Source: Antiquaquibacter soli
GTDB taxonomy: Bacteria; Actinomycetota; Actinomycetes; Actinomycetales; Microbacteriaceae
DNA length: 64,000 bases
Direction: 5' to 3'
Assembly: GCF_030580675.1 (NCBI RefSeq)
Contig: NZ_JAUQUB010000005.1
Span: 62,001-126,000 of the forward strand
Under the pieces are notes generated by a model. That model saw nothing but the letters and a program-made list of their open reading frames with translations, did no database searches and was not told the DNA's origin. Both the position numbers and the translations under genes were made by a program. Shown one piece after another: positions 20,465-28,881 of this stretch (its first letter is position 1; every line of letters begins with the position of its first letter).

Positions 20465-20845
20465 ATGCCCAGCGGCAAGGTCAAGTTCTACGACGACGAG
20501 AAGGGCTTTGGTTTCATCTCCAGCGATGACGGCCAAGAAGTCTTCCTCCACGCGTCGGCCGTGCCCGCCGGCGTGACCATCAAGTCGGGCATGCGCCTCG
20601 AGTTCGGCATCGCCGACGGGAAGAAGGGCGCGCAGGCGCTGTCGGTTCGCGTGCTCGATGCTCCGCCGTCGCTCACGAAGATCAATCGCAAGCCGGCCGA
20701 CGACATGGCGGTCATCATCGAGGACCTCGTCAAGCTCATGGACGGCATCGGTGCCGGACTCAAGCGCGGGCGCTACCCCGACAAGGCCCACGGTGCGAAG
20801 ATCGCCGCCATGCTGCGCCGGGTCGCGGACGAGCTGGATGCCTGA
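20465..20845 (+). CDS. Cold-shock-domain protein with C-terminal extension
   Basis: The 126-residue protein has an N-terminal cold-shock domain (K-G-F-G-F-I and E-V-F-L-H-A motifs, residues 1-62) and a 60-residue helical, basic tail with K-x-x-R-x-P-D-K-A-H-G-A-K. This two-part layout is common in actinobacteria. It probably binds RNA. An AAGGAG site precedes the ATG; TAGGCT (20431-20436) is a -10 candidate. It overlaps the DUF3027 gene by 8 nt, so the two form one unit. Confidence 0.9.
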   Translation: MPSGKVKFYDDEKGFGFISSDDGQEVFLHASAVPAGVTIKSGMRLEFGIADGKKGAQALSVRVLDAPPSLTKINRKPADDMAVIIEDLVKLMDGIGAGLKRGRYPDKAHGAKIAAMLRRVADELDA

Positions 20846-21434
20846 GCCCTCGATCCTCGATATCGCCCGGGCCGCGCTCCTCGACATGACGCCCGAGGCG
20901 ACAATCGGCGAGCTCCTCACGGAGGCCGTCGAGGAGGACGGGTCGATCACGGTGCGCTTCGCCTCCGCGCTCCCGGGATATCCGGGGTGGGCGTGGACGG
21001 TGTCGCTCGCCCGCGTCGAGGGCTTCGATCCGACTGTGCTCGAGGCCGAGCTCGTGCCCGGCGACGGGGCTCTCCTCGCCCCGGACTGGGTGCCGTGGGC
21101 CGATCGCCTCGCCGAGTACAAGGCCGCCCAGGAGGCGGCGGAGGCGGAGGCTGCGGCCGCCGCTGCGGCAGCGGGCGAGGATGCGGGCGCCGAGAGCGAC
21201 GACTCCGATGTGGATGACGACTCCGAGGGTCTCGACAACGACGATCTGGACGACGACGACCTCGACGACGAGGCCGACGACGAGGACGACGACCTGCTCG
21301 GCAGCGACGTCCTTCACGGCGGCGACCTCGACGGCGTCGACATCGACGATCTCGACGAGGACGACGAAGACGACTCCGATGACGATGACTCCGAGGACGA
21401 CGACCTCGACGACGAGGGCGAGCGCTCCTACTGA
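20838..21434 (+). CDS. DUF3027-type protein with long acidic tail
   Basis: The 198-residue protein has a DUF3027-like core (residues 1-95: Y-P-G-W-x-W-T-V, then a conserved P-x-W-V-P-W). After an alanine-rich linker, about 75 residues are largely Asp and Glu. The role is unknown; an acidic tail on a gene fused in operon with an RNA-binding protein suggests a chaperone-like or RNA/protein-mimic function, which is inference. ATG at 20838 overlaps the previous gene. Confidence 0.85.
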   Translation: MPEPSILDIARAALLDMTPEATIGELLTEAVEEDGSITVRFASALPGYPGWAWTVSLARVEGFDPTVLEAELVPGDGALLAPDWVPWADRLAEYKAAQEAAEAEAAAAAAAAGEDAGAESDDSDVDDDSEGLDNDDLDDDDLDDEADDEDDDLLGSDVLHGGDLDGVDIDDLDEDDEDDSDDDDSEDDDLDDEGERSY

Positions 21435-21443
21435 GTCGTACCG

Positions 21444-21677
21444 CTAGCGGTGGCGGTAGTGCGTGTAGAGCAGGCCGATGAGGCCGAGGGCGATTCCCGC
21501 GATGCCCGTCCACAGCCACCACGCCATCCCGGCGGCGGTGAGCTGCGGCAGGAGCACGAGCAGCACGGCGAGGGCCACGAGCCACAGGGTGATTCCCACG
21601 AGCATCGCCTTGCGGTCATCCGTCTTCACGGGCGCAGGATCAGGCCGCCGCTCGGAGTCCTTCAGCCACAGTCGCAC
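21444..21677 (-). CDS. DUF2530 small membrane protein
   Basis: The 77-residue protein has a basic-polar N-terminus and two hydrophobic helices (about 26-44 and 50-70), matching DUF2530 in length and layout. The function is unknown. GTG start at 21677; TAGGCT lies 6 nt upstream, so it is leaderless. It converges on the DUF3027 gene. Confidence 0.8.
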   Translation of the reverse strand: MRLWLKDSERRPDPAPVKTDDRKAMLVGITLWLVALAVLLVLLPQLTAAGMAWWLWTGIAGIALGLIGLLYTHYRHR

Positions 21678-21720
21678 GCCCCGAGCCTAGCGCGGGCGCG
21701 TCGCGGCGGGGACGCCCGTG

Positions 21721-21779
21721 CCGAGTGTGACGTTGCTGCGGGTTTCAGCAGCGCGCACCCGCAACAACGTCACACTCGG
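21721..21779. repeat. Long near-perfect hairpin between divergent genes
   Basis: Arms 21721-21743 and 21757-21779 pair at 22 of 23 positions around a 13-nt loop. It lies between divergently transcribed genes, where a terminator is not expected. Confidence 0.85.
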
Positions 21780-21808
21780 CGAGTGGCGCGGGTCAGTAAG
21801 GTGAGCGC

Positions 21809-23511
<1,703 letters not shown>

Positions 23512-23525
23512 CTAGGGTCGCCTCC

Positions 23526-23539
23526 GGTTAGGCTTGACC
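23526..23539. promoter_or_regulatory. dtxR leaderless -10 box within an iron-box-like sequence
   Basis: GGTTAGGCTTGACC contains the TAGGCT -10 box and matches nine contiguous bases of the DtxR consensus core (GGTTAGGCT). Autoregulation is possible but the right half is imperfect. Confidence 0.35.
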
Positions 23540-23541
23540 CC

Positions 23542-24234
23542 ATGACGGACCTCGTCGACACCACCGAGATGTACCTGCGCACCATCCTCGACCTCGAGGA
23601 GGAGCACATCGTGCCCCTGCGCGCGCGCATCTCCGAGCGGCTCGGCCACTCCGGCCCGACGGTGTCGCAGACGATCGGCCGGATGGAGCGCGACGGCCTC
23701 GTGGTCGTCGAGGGCGACCGGCACCTCGAGCTCACCGCCGAGGGCCGCACTCGGGCCATCCACGTGATGCGCAAGCACCGCCTCGCGGAGCGCCTCCTCG
23801 CCGACGTCATCGGTCTCGATTGGGCCTACGTGCACGACGAGGCCTGCCGCTGGGAGCACGTCATGAGCGAGCAAGTGGAGCGCCGCCTGCTCGACATGCT
23901 CGGCAATCCCTCGGAGTCGCCCTACGGCAACCCGATACCGGGTCTGGAGGAGATCGGCGGCTCGCCGGCTCCCGCCTTCATGGACGGCGTCGTCAACATC
24001 GTGGAGTTCGTCGCCGGATCGACGGATGCCCGCAGCGGAGTCATCCGCCGCCTCGGCGAGCCCGTGCAATTCGAGCCGGAGCTCCTGCAACAGCTCCAGA
24101 ACGCCGGCGTCGTGCCCGGCGCGACCGCGACCCTCTCGGCGTCGGGTTCGTACGTCGTCGTGCAGGTGGACGGCTTCGGCGAGGGGCTCGAACTGCCCAA
24201 CGAGGTCGCCGTGCACATCTTCGTCGAGCGCTGA
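23542..24234 (+). CDS. dtxR: Iron-dependent repressor, DtxR/IdeR family
   Basis: The 230-residue protein has an N-terminal winged helix, a dimerisation/metal-binding domain and an SH3-like C-terminal domain. Counting from the ATG at 23542, all DtxR metal ligands fall at the same numbers as in diphtheria DtxR: H79, E83, H98 (ancillary site) and M10, C102, E105, H106 (primary site). C102 marks the iron type rather than the manganese MntR type. It should repress iron-acquisition genes when Fe(II) is bound; the hmuT promoter here holds a candidate site. TAGGCT lies 7 nt before the ATG, so the message is probably leaderless. Confidence 0.96.
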   Translation: MTDLVDTTEMYLRTILDLEEEHIVPLRARISERLGHSGPTVSQTIGRMERDGLVVVEGDRHLELTAEGRTRAIHVMRKHRLAERLLADVIGLDWAYVHDEACRWEHVMSEQVERRLLDMLGNPSESPYGNPIPGLEEIGGSPAPAFMDGVVNIVEFVAGSTDARSGVIRRLGEPVQFEPELLQQLQNAGVVPGATATLSASGSYVVVQVDGFGEGLELPNEVAVHIFVER

Positions 24235-24265
24235 TCAGGCCCGACCCTGAGCCAGTTTGTGGGGG

Positions 24266-24293
24266 TTCCTCAAGCTGATAATCAGCCTTGAGG
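24266..24293 (+). terminator. Hairpin after dtxR
   Basis: tcctcaagctga and tcagccttgagga pair with one bulged base around a 3-nt loop, 31 nt after the dtxR stop. There is no T tract. Confidence 0.6.
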
Positions 24294-24490
24294 ATGATGC
24301 GGCAGCAGTCTCGACGTGACAGGCCGGGGGGCCTCGCGTAAACTCGCTGAGTCCTCATCGGCCGCTCCCGGGCCAAAAGGACCCGCTCTGAGCGTCTCGT
24401 TAACCCGTCTCAGTGCCGGTACGTGAATCGACATACGAAACGGATGGGGCAACAACCTAGAGTTGCCGAGGCGCCAGGAGGTAAAAACTC
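24294..24490 (+). promoter_or_regulatory. Structured leader upstream of the NlpC/P60 gene
   Basis: About 200 nt without a gene, containing several G/C hairpins, a GTGAATCG element (24423-24430) and a ggcaac/gttgcc hairpin (24448-24467) just before the AGGAGG ribosome site. Actinobacterial NlpC/P60 and Rpf genes often sit behind ydaO-type c-di-AMP riboswitches. I cannot align the conserved core with confidence, so this is only a candidate. Confidence 0.3.
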
Positions 24491-25279
24491 TTGACAAATG
24501 TAGGACCCGAGCTTCACCGCAGTACCGAAACACCCAGCAACGACTCCCCGGCACTCGCCTCCGGACTCCCGGTACCCGCCGCCTTCACGAAGGCCTCCCC
24601 GAGCAAGCGCAAGTCGAACTTCCTGAGCGTCGCCGTCACCGCGCTCGTCGTTCCCGGCATCTTCGCGACCATGGCCCTCCCGGCCTACGCGTTCCAGCCG
24701 GTCCAGGACACGACTGCGGCCGACGCGACGGTGGCGCTGCAGGCCCTCAAGGAGTCGGATGCGCAGACCGTGACGGTCGCGGCGGCTGCGGCCTCCGTCG
24801 CCGCCACCCGCGACGGGTTCTCGGCGACCACCCACGAGGAGATCGTCGCCGAGCAGGCTCGCGCCGCGGCGGCTGCCGCCTACGCGGCCTACTCCGGCCC
24901 GTCGATCGGCGACCTTCTCGCCAACCCGCCCTACCCGAACTTCGATCTCGCGCAGGTCGCGGCAGTCGCCCAGCAGTACCAGGGCGTTCCGTACGTCTAC
25001 GGCGGCAACACCCCCGCCGGCTTCGACTGCTCGGGCTTCGTGTCGTTCGTCTACGCGCAGTTCGGCATCGCGCTGCCGCATTCCGTGTCGGGCATCGCGG
25101 CGATGGGAACGCCCATCGCGACCGAGGCGGCCCTGCCCGGCGACATCGTGACCATGAGCGGCCACAACGGCATCTACCTCGGCGGTGGCATGTTCATCGA
25201 CGCGCCGAGCGAGGGGCGCGTCGTGGAGATCCGCCCGATCTACACGAGCGACTACTACATCGTCCGTATCGGCATCTGA
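24491..25279 (+). CDS. Secreted NlpC/P60 peptidoglycan endopeptidase
   Basis: The 262-residue protein has a late signal segment (about residues 44-67, ending A-L-P-A-Y-A) and a C-terminal NlpC/P60 domain with catalytic C180 (F-D-C-S-G-F) and H225 (G-H-N-G-I-Y). It would cut peptide stems of peptidoglycan outside the cell. TTG start at 24491, with AGGAGG about 10 nt upstream; the nearby ATG is followed at once by a stop. The middle region (A-T-R-D-G-F-x-A-T-T) is shared with the CHAP protein at 26163, so the two have a common N-terminal ancestry. Confidence 0.9.
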   Translation: MTNVGPELHRSTETPSNDSPALASGLPVPAAFTKASPSKRKSNFLSVAVTALVVPGIFATMALPAYAFQPVQDTTAADATVALQALKESDAQTVTVAAAAASVAATRDGFSATTHEEIVAEQARAAAAAAYAAYSGPSIGDLLANPPYPNFDLAQVAAVAQQYQGVPYVYGGNTPAGFDCSGFVSFVYAQFGIALPHSVSGIAAMGTPIATEAALPGDIVTMSGHNGIYLGGGMFIDAPSEGRVVEIRPIYTSDYYIVRIGI

Positions 25280-25282
25280 TCC

Positions 25283-25319
25283 CGTCGGGGCGCGCCACTG
25301 AGCCAGTGCCGCCCCGACG
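25283..25319 (+). terminator. Terminator after the NlpC/P60 gene
   Basis: cgtcggggcg and cgccccgacg form a perfect 10-bp stem around a 17-nt loop that can itself fold (cact/agtg). Confidence 0.75.
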
Positions 25320-25365
25320 TGGGTTACCCTGTAGCTCTCGGAGTCTTTCGCACGAGGAGAGCCAC

Positions 25366-25476
25366 ATGTCGAGCAGGCGCAGCATCCAAACCGTGGATGC
25401 GCGCGTCCGGTTCCTCATACGGCACACCGGTCGGTGCGCGGTCAGCCGCGCGCTCCAACACGAGGCACTGTCCTAG
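25366..25476 (+). CDS. 36-residue basic small protein or leader peptide
   Basis: A short frame starts with ATG at 25366, preceded by AGGAGA and a TACCCT -10 candidate (25325-25330). It encodes a strongly basic, Cys-containing peptide (R-F-L-I-R-H-T-G-R-C-A-V-S-R-A-L). The stop falls inside a strong intrinsic terminator. This is either an independent small protein gene, the leader of an attenuator for the HNH gene downstream, or an sRNA with chance coding. I do not recognise the peptide. Confidence 0.45.
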   Translation: MSSRRSIQTVDARVRFLIRHTGRCAVSRALQHEALS

Positions 25477-25494
25477 CGACAGTGCCTTTTTGTT
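25463..25494 (+). terminator. Strong intrinsic terminator overlapping the small ORF stop
   Basis: AGGCACTGTC, ctagc, GACAGTGCCT followed by tttttgttt: a 10-bp perfect stem with a real T tract, the clearest rho-independent terminator in the window. Confidence 0.9.
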
Positions 25495-25569
25495 TGCCCG
25501 GAATCCTCTCGCGCGTCACCTCCGAGACAGTCGAACACGCCTGCAAGCCGTGCAGGCTCTGTCGAGAGG

Positions 25570-26076
25570 ATGACTCCGTTGAGAACCCTGGTGCTGAATG
25601 CGGGCTACGAGCCCCTCGCCGTCGTGTCGTTCAAGAGGGCACTCGTGCTCGTCATGAACCAGAAGGCGTCGATCGTCGCGGCGGATGCCGAGCATCCGGT
25701 CTGGGGGTCCGCGGGAGCGTGGGATCGCCCTTCGGTGATCATCCTGCGCAACTACGTGCGCATCCCGAGCGGTCGCAACGTGCCTGTGTCGCGACGCGGC
25801 GTGCTGCGCCGCGACAATCAGCGCTGTGGTTACTGCGGCGGCTCGGCGAACACGATCGACCACGTGCTGCCCCGCTCGCGCGGTGGCAAGGACTCGTGGG
25901 AGAACCTCGTGGCCTGCTGCCTCAAGTGCAACAACATCAAGGGCGACCGCACCCCCGCGGAGATGAACTGGACGCTGCGGATCATCCCGCGGCCGCCGCA
26001 CGGCACGTCGTGGCTCGTGCGCGGCATCGAGCGCGCGCTGCCCGATTGGGAGGAGTACCTCGCTCCCGCGGCCTAG
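25570..26076 (+). CDS. HNH endonuclease-domain protein
   Basis: The 168-residue protein starts T-L-V-L-N-A-G-Y-E-P-L and ends in an HNH domain: zinc ligands C-G-Y-C and C-L-K-C, the catalytic I-D-H-V-L-P-R-S-R-G-G, and N-N-I-K-G-D-R. This compact actinobacterial HNH family is present in most genomes of the phylum as a chromosomal gene rather than a mobile one. The biological role is unclear. ATG at 25570, after GAGAGG. Confidence 0.9.
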   Translation: MTPLRTLVLNAGYEPLAVVSFKRALVLVMNQKASIVAADAEHPVWGSAGAWDRPSVIILRNYVRIPSGRNVPVSRRGVLRRDNQRCGYCGGSANTIDHVLPRSRGGKDSWENLVACCLKCNNIKGDRTPAEMNWTLRIIPRPPHGTSWLVRGIERALPDWEEYLAPAA

Positions 26077-26162
26077 CCGTTACTTTGCTGTGACAATTAG
26101 ACTTGTCGCGGGTCGTCGCGTACCCTCGAAAAGTCATCCTTTTCCCGAAAGGCACCTCCTTC

Positions 26163-27095
26163 GTGGTCGATTACACGCCGTCCGGCTCCTCGGACGACCT
26201 GTTCGCCACTGAGGCGACCCCGCAGCCGGTGCAGTACACGTCCCGCCGCGAAGCCCGGGAGGCGCTCGCCGCCCAGTCCTCGGCCGCGGGCAAGCCGGCC
26301 CGACGCTCGGTCGCTCCCGAGGTGCGCGTCGCTCCCGCGGAGGTGCGCCGCGAGCTCGCACAGCCCGCCATGGGGGCGGTTCGGGCATCCGTCGCGGCAC
26401 AGCCCAAGCGCAACCCGCTGAGCGTGCTCGCGACCATGGCGGTCGTGGGCGGACTCTTCGCGGTGGCCGGTCTTCCCGCCTATGCGCAGCAGGAGGCGGA
26501 GTCGACGACCGCGGATGCCGCTCCCGCCGGCGTCGCGCAGTCGATCGAGGTGGATGACGACGCGGTCACCGGGCTTGCGACGCGCGACGGCTTCCTCGCC
26601 ACCACCCCGGAGCAGCTCGCCCAGGCCAACGAGGACGCGCTGCGCGCCGCAGCGAACGAGGCATACCTCGCCTCCGGCGCCCGCGAGCTCGGCGACGACT
26701 ACCCGTGGCCGTACGAGCTGACGGATGACCAGGGCGGCGGGCTCTCGCCACTCAACTACTACTACCGCGAGTGCGTGGACTTCGTGGCCTGGCGCATCAA
26801 CCGCGACCAGGGCTACTACGCGGCCCCCTTCAAGTGGGTGTGGTCGAACCTGACCCCCTACGGCGGCAACGGCGGCCAGTGGCAGTACAACTGGGAGGCC
26901 CTCGGCCGCACCGTGTCGAACGTGCCGATCCCCGGCGCTGTCGCCTACACGGGCGGCAACCACGTCGCCTACGTCAAGTCGGTCAACGCCGACGGCACGG
27001 TGACGCTCGAGGAGTACAACTACGTGCCGGGCATGTACAGCCAGCGTACGATCCCGGCCTCGTCGGTCGTGTCGTTCCTGTACCCGCCGAGCTAG
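26163..27095 (+). CDS. Secreted CHAP-domain cell-wall hydrolase
   Basis: The 310-residue protein has an unusually long (80-residue) cytoplasmic-like N-terminus, a membrane/signal segment (about 85-109, ending G-L-P-A-Y-A), a linker with A-T-R-D-G-F-x-A-T-T, and a CHAP domain with C204 (Y-R-E-C-V-D-F-V-A-W) and H267 (G-N-H-V-A-Y). It is an amidase or endopeptidase of peptidoglycan. GTG at 26163 is chosen because GAAAGG lies about 10 nt upstream; the frame also opens with TTG at 26103. Related in its N-terminal half to the NlpC/P60 protein at 24491. Confidence 0.88.
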   Translation: MVDYTPSGSSDDLFATEATPQPVQYTSRREAREALAAQSSAAGKPARRSVAPEVRVAPAEVRRELAQPAMGAVRASVAAQPKRNPLSVLATMAVVGGLFAVAGLPAYAQQEAESTTADAAPAGVAQSIEVDDDAVTGLATRDGFLATTPEQLAQANEDALRAAANEAYLASGARELGDDYPWPYELTDDQGGGLSPLNYYYRECVDFVAWRINRDQGYYAAPFKWVWSNLTPYGGNGGQWQYNWEALGRTVSNVPIPGAVAYTGGNHVAYVKSVNADGTVTLEEYNYVPGMYSQRTIPASSVVSFLYPPS

Positions 27096-27121
27096 GCTCG
27101 CCGCTGGCTCGCTGGCTTCGC

Positions 27122-27179
27122 CGAGTGTTCCGATTTCGTCGGAATAGGGCCCTCCATAGCGGCAATTTCGGAACACTCG
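27122..27179. repeat. Intergenic inverted repeat before tRNA-Arg
   Basis: cgagtgttccga (27122-27133) and its perfect complement at 27168-27179 flank a 34-nt loop. There is no T tract. Confidence 0.8.
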
Positions 27180-27228
27180 CGGTGCGAGACTCCCCATCGG
27201 CGCCCGCCGGTAAGCTGGATGCCGCCAC

Positions 27229-27300
27229 GCCTCTGTAGCTCAATGGAAGAGCAGTTCCGTCCTAAGGAAAGGGTTGGGGGTTCGAGTCCCTCCAGGGGCA
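27229..27300 (+). tRNA. tRNA-Arg (anticodon CCU)
   Basis: A 72-nt cloverleaf: acceptor GCCTCTG pairs with CAGGGGC, D-arm GTAGCTCAATGGAAGAGC, anticodon loop GTCCTAA with CCT at the anticodon position and flanking T and A, T-loop TTCGAGT. CCA is not encoded. It reads the rare arginine codon AGG. Its 3' end is the apparent integration site for the element to the right. Confidence 0.95.
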
Positions 27301-27301
27301 C
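27282..27301 (+). repeat. Candidate attachment core in tRNA-Arg 3' end (copy 1)
   Basis: tcgagtccctccaggggcac, the T-arm and acceptor 3' strand of tRNA-Arg plus one base. It is repeated exactly at 27467-27486. Confidence 0.8.
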
Positions 27302-27350
27302 GAATGCGAGAAGCCCCGCAGCGTGCGCCGCGGGGCTTCTCGCATTCGTG
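27299..27350 (+). terminator. Terminator directly after tRNA-Arg
   Basis: A perfect 21-bp stem (27299-27319 with 27330-27350) around a 10-nt loop; the left arm begins inside the last two bases of the tRNA. Confidence 0.85.
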
Positions 27351-27395
27351 GTCGTGGGTGGCACCTCGGAGCGCTGGGGTCCCCGCCTCGGCAGT

Positions 27396-27450
27396 CCAGA
27401 ATGTCGCTTGTCGACTGACTCGCAGGCTTCGCGCTGCCGCGACATTCTGG
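27396..27450. repeat. Intergenic inverted repeat after tRNA-Arg
   Basis: ccagaatgtcgc (27396-27407) and gcgacattctgg (27439-27450) form a perfect 12-bp stem with a 31-nt loop, the same design as the repeat at 27122. Confidence 0.8.
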
Positions 27451-27466
27451 CGGCCTAGGTGGGGCG

Positions 27467-27486
27467 TCGAGTCCCTCCAGGGGCAC
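27467..27486 (+). repeat. Direct repeat of the tRNA-Arg 3' end (copy 2, candidate att site)
   Basis: A 20-bp exact copy of 27282-27301, 185 bp downstream. Such copies are left when an element integrates at a tRNA gene. Confidence 0.8.
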
Positions 27487-28234
27487 CGCTGGGGGTTCAA
27501 CCCCCTGGGGAACGGTGATGACCCCAACATTCTTCTCCGTTCCCGCGACTTCAGCGATCGTGGCGTTGGGGTTGCGGCCCTTGCCGCGGCCGGCACAGCA
27601 CCGTTGGGGGCTCAACTTGCACCGCGGCGTCGTGGCAATTTGCGCGGACCACTTGCGGTGCCGGTCTCTCCTCAGCCTCCTGATACCTGACCGCGCGGGG
27701 TCCTTCCATCGCGTTATCAATCCAGAGCGACCATCGCCCAAGGTCGCCAGCACGAGAGTGGGGGTCGACTGCCAGCGTGATCGTCAGCAAGCAACCGATG
27801 TTGCCTCAGACCGTCGCGAGGGCGGCGAGGCACTGATCGCGACCTTGAAGAATATTCTTGTTTGTCGCCTGGCGCCTGAGTGACGACGACCTCCCGACGC
27901 GCGCCTGGGCAGATGCTGGAAGCCGGTTCGTTCATCAGGCGCAAAAGGTTGGGAGTCGACGGTGCGGACCCGATCCTCCGATTCGGAAGTTCCTGAAGAA
28001 TTCGCGAAGCGTGGCGTGCTCGCGTGCCGCGACACCTTCGCGAGCTTCTGACATGGCCGACGTCGCTCGAGCTGCGATGATGTCATCTCATAGGAAACGC
28101 TCTCCAGCGTGGGATAGAAATGCCCACCTGCGCCATCATGATTCATCTGGAGTGTGCCGCTAGTCTTGTCGTTGCAGGGCACGAGGGCGGGCCGACGGCA
28201 GCGGCCAGCGGATGGACGAGGGAGATCAAAAACG

Positions 28235-28873
28235 ATGCCGTCCCAGGACCTAAGGGCCGCACTCGACCGGGACCTTCTCTTCGGCCTTGTTCAGCAGGCG
28301 ATCGCCCGACCCGACCGGATTCCTGCTTCTCGTCACGAGAACGGCTTCGAGAAGTTGACGCTCGGCGTCGATCCCGCGACGGGCGCGCTCATCCGTGCCC
28401 ACTTCTGGAGTCGTGTCGACAGCGAATCCGACGCGGCTACCGTCGGCAATCTGCATAACCATCGCTGGGATTTCGCGTCCTTGGTTCTGCGCGGCGAGCT
28501 CCGGATCGCGACGTACGTCGAGTCGTCCGCGGGCGAGGACTACTACTACTATCGGTACTGGCCGGAACGCGGGGACGAGTTGGAGTTCATCGGCGTCACT
28601 CGACTCGCACGCTATGCGATCGTGTCCCTCGGCGCGGGATCCGAGTACGACGAGCCGGCGGAGGAGATCCATCACGCGTCACCCCGTGCCGGCGTTGACA
28701 CGGTCACGGTGATGGCACGGAGCCCAGGTCAGAAGACCTTCGCAGATGTCTATTCCCTGAGGGCGCGCCCGGACGTGGTCGAGAGCTCATCCGATCTGCC
28801 GATGAGCCGAGTCGCGGAGCTCCTTGACGACTTGGCCGGCCTCGTCGAGGCCGCGAGACTTCGCAGGAGGTAG
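28235..28873 (+). CDS. Cupin-like protein of the island
   Basis: The 212-residue cytoplasmic protein has a cupin-like pattern: L-H-N-H-R-W-D-F with H74 and H76, a following L-V-L-R-G-E-L turn, and a second E-I-H-H pair at 144-147. These would form a metal site in a small beta-barrel, as in cysteine-dioxygenase-like or sugar-binding cupins. I cannot name a substrate. ATG at 28235 has GGGAGA upstream. Stop is 8 nt before the next gene, so it heads a three-gene operon with the membrane-hairpin protein and the AbiEii-like protein. Confidence 0.55.
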   Translation: MPSQDLRAALDRDLLFGLVQQAIARPDRIPASRHENGFEKLTLGVDPATGALIRAHFWSRVDSESDAATVGNLHNHRWDFASLVLRGELRIATYVESSAGEDYYYYRYWPERGDELEFIGVTRLARYAIVSLGAGSEYDEPAEEIHHASPRAGVDTVTVMARSPGQKTFADVYSLRARPDVVESSSDLPMSRVAELLDDLAGLVEAARLRRR

Positions 28874-28881
28874 GGAGCGTC

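Noticed and set aside
24294-24490. Firm call of a c-di-AMP riboswitch
   Set aside because: The conserved core could not be aligned by eye, so it is listed only as a candidate leader.
27467-27500. Possible second tRNA-Arg gene
   Set aside because: Only the 3' part is present; no acceptor 5' strand, D-arm or anticodon arm.
27301-28234. Integrase or other protein gene in the repeat-rich stretch
   Set aside because: The frames present are short, overlap the hairpins and att copies, and show no recognisable motif.
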